Of a stretch of 6,286 bases of DNA, positions 5,712-6,286 are shown one piece after another (position 1 is the stretch's first letter; each line of letters starts with the position of its first letter). The notes beneath the pieces were generated by a model. The model saw only the letters and a program-made list of their open reading frames with translations, ran no database searches and was not told the DNA's origin. Position numbers and translations under genes: made by a program. Source of the stretch: Accumulibacter sp. (GTDB taxonomy: Bacteria; Pseudomonadota; Gammaproteobacteria; Burkholderiales; Rhodocyclaceae); assembly GCA_003538495.1 (NCBI GenBank), contig DPSD01000685.1, positions 499-6,784 on the forward strand. The letters are read 5' to 3'.

Positions 5712-6286
5712 TCAGCCGGCCGGCTGATGAAACGGTTTAAAGGCTGCGACGGCCACGCGGTTCAGGAAGCGTGCCTTGACGGCCTCGAGGTTTTTCTTCT
5801 TTACGGCCTCAGCTCGTCCGAGGTTGATCAGGCGCTGGATCTTCTCGGGGCGCGCGTCATCGAGGGAGAACTCGCCCTCCCGGGCCGTGACGTCGATGCG
5901 GTGCAGGCGCCCGTTGAGCAGCAGCTTCGCCTGGGCGAGATCGGCTTCCCTCTGGCCTTCGAACATCAGTTCGACCAGACCGGCATTCCACTGCGCGATG
6001 CCGGATTGGACGTGCGCAGCGATGTTGAAGGGGGTGCTTGTCGTGCCGACGCTGAGCACATCGATCTCGTCCAGCGGAATGCCGAGGAAGGCCACCGCCT
6101 CGGTCACCGCCACCATGACCGGGCTGTTCGCCCACACGCCGCCATCCACGTAACTGGCATCGGCATGGGTGAGAAAGGGCGCCGCGGCGAAGTAGGTCGG
6201 TGCTGCCGAGGTCGCCAGAGCGACATCGACCGCCGGCGCATCGATGTCGTAGCGGAAGCGTTCGTGATGCGCCGTCTTGATCACGA
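5712..6286 (-). CDS. Patatin-like phospholipase, CapV-like; 5' partial
   Basis: About 190 C-terminal residues are visible; the frame runs off the right edge, so the N-terminus with the expected G-x-S-x-G nucleophile motif is outside the window. The visible part has KTAHHERF, then VALATSAAPTYF, then YVDGGVWANSPV, where the DGG aspartate (residue 47 counting from the codon at 6284) is the second member of the Ser-Asp dyad. DVLSVGTTSTPF and FEGQREADLAQAKLLL follow, and SLDD lies near the end. This order matches CBASS-type cyclic-nucleotide-activated phospholipases (CapV group) better than plant-type patatins. Such enzymes degrade membrane phospholipids when triggered, killing or arresting the infected cell. 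It is the upstream partner of TIR-SLOG, 19 nt apart on the same strand. No cyclase is in view, so whether the trigger is a cyclic oligonucleotide or a TIR product is unknown. Confidence 0.92.
   Translation of the reverse strand, partial: VIKTAHHERFRYDIDAPAVDVALATSAAPTYFAAAPFLTHADASYVDGGVWANSPVMVAVTEAVAFLGIPLDEIDVLSVGTTSTPFNIAAHVQSGIAQWNAGLVELMFEGQREADLAQAKLLLNGRLHRIDVTAREGEFSLDDARPEKIQRLINLGRAEAVKKKNLEAVKARFLNRVAVAAFKPFHQPAG

Overview
The window is GC-rich with strong third-position G/C bias and fits a high-GC proteobacterium. A betaproteobacterium of the Rhodocyclales/Accumulibacter kind is my guess from general resemblance of the FGE-like and reverse transcriptase proteins, not something the sequence proves. 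No rRNA, tRNA, CRISPR array or insertion sequence was seen.

Layout: the left part (1-2195) reads on the + strand. It holds the 3' portion of a membrane protein that ends in a formylglycine-generating-enzyme-like (SUMF1/FGE-sulfatase, C-type-lectin fold) domain, followed immediately by the remains of a reverse transcriptase of the diversity-generating retroelement (DGR) type. The remnant keeps the N-terminal and C-terminal parts of the RT but lacks the whole catalytic centre. The rest (2323-6286) reads on the - strand and, in transcription order, encodes a patatin-like phospholipase of the CapV type (cut by the window edge), a TIR-SLOG protein, possibly a small ORF, and a second membrane-anchored FGE-like protein. 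The two strands converge at about 2195-2323, an A-rich stretch without a gene.

The most interesting signal is at the 3' ends of the two convergent FGE-like genes. They share a 32-bp inverted repeat (31/32 identical) covering the GFRCVR-x-PPQ end. Upstream of it, an 81-nt block aligns without gaps, and eight of its ten replaced amino acids are codons of the form NNC in both genes, differing only at positions 1 and 2. That is the footprint expected of adenine-specific mutagenic retrohoming from a template rich in AAC codons. I therefore read both ends as DGR variable repeats (VRs) and the shared 32 bp as an IMH-like (initiation of mutagenic homing) end. No template repeat (TR) is visible and the RT remnant cannot be active, so diversification here is either fossil or supplied in trans.

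Functionally, the patatin and TIR-SLOG genes look like a nucleotide-signal-dependent defence (abortive infection) operon: a TIR domain with the catalytic WCxxE glutamate, a SLOG domain of the kind that binds NAD-derived or other nucleotide ligands, and a phospholipase effector. The adjoining FGE-like genes would provide a diversified, membrane-tethered ligand-binding surface. The link between the two halves is inferred from co-orientation and proximity of the second FGE-like gene, and from the known association of DGR targets with conflict systems.
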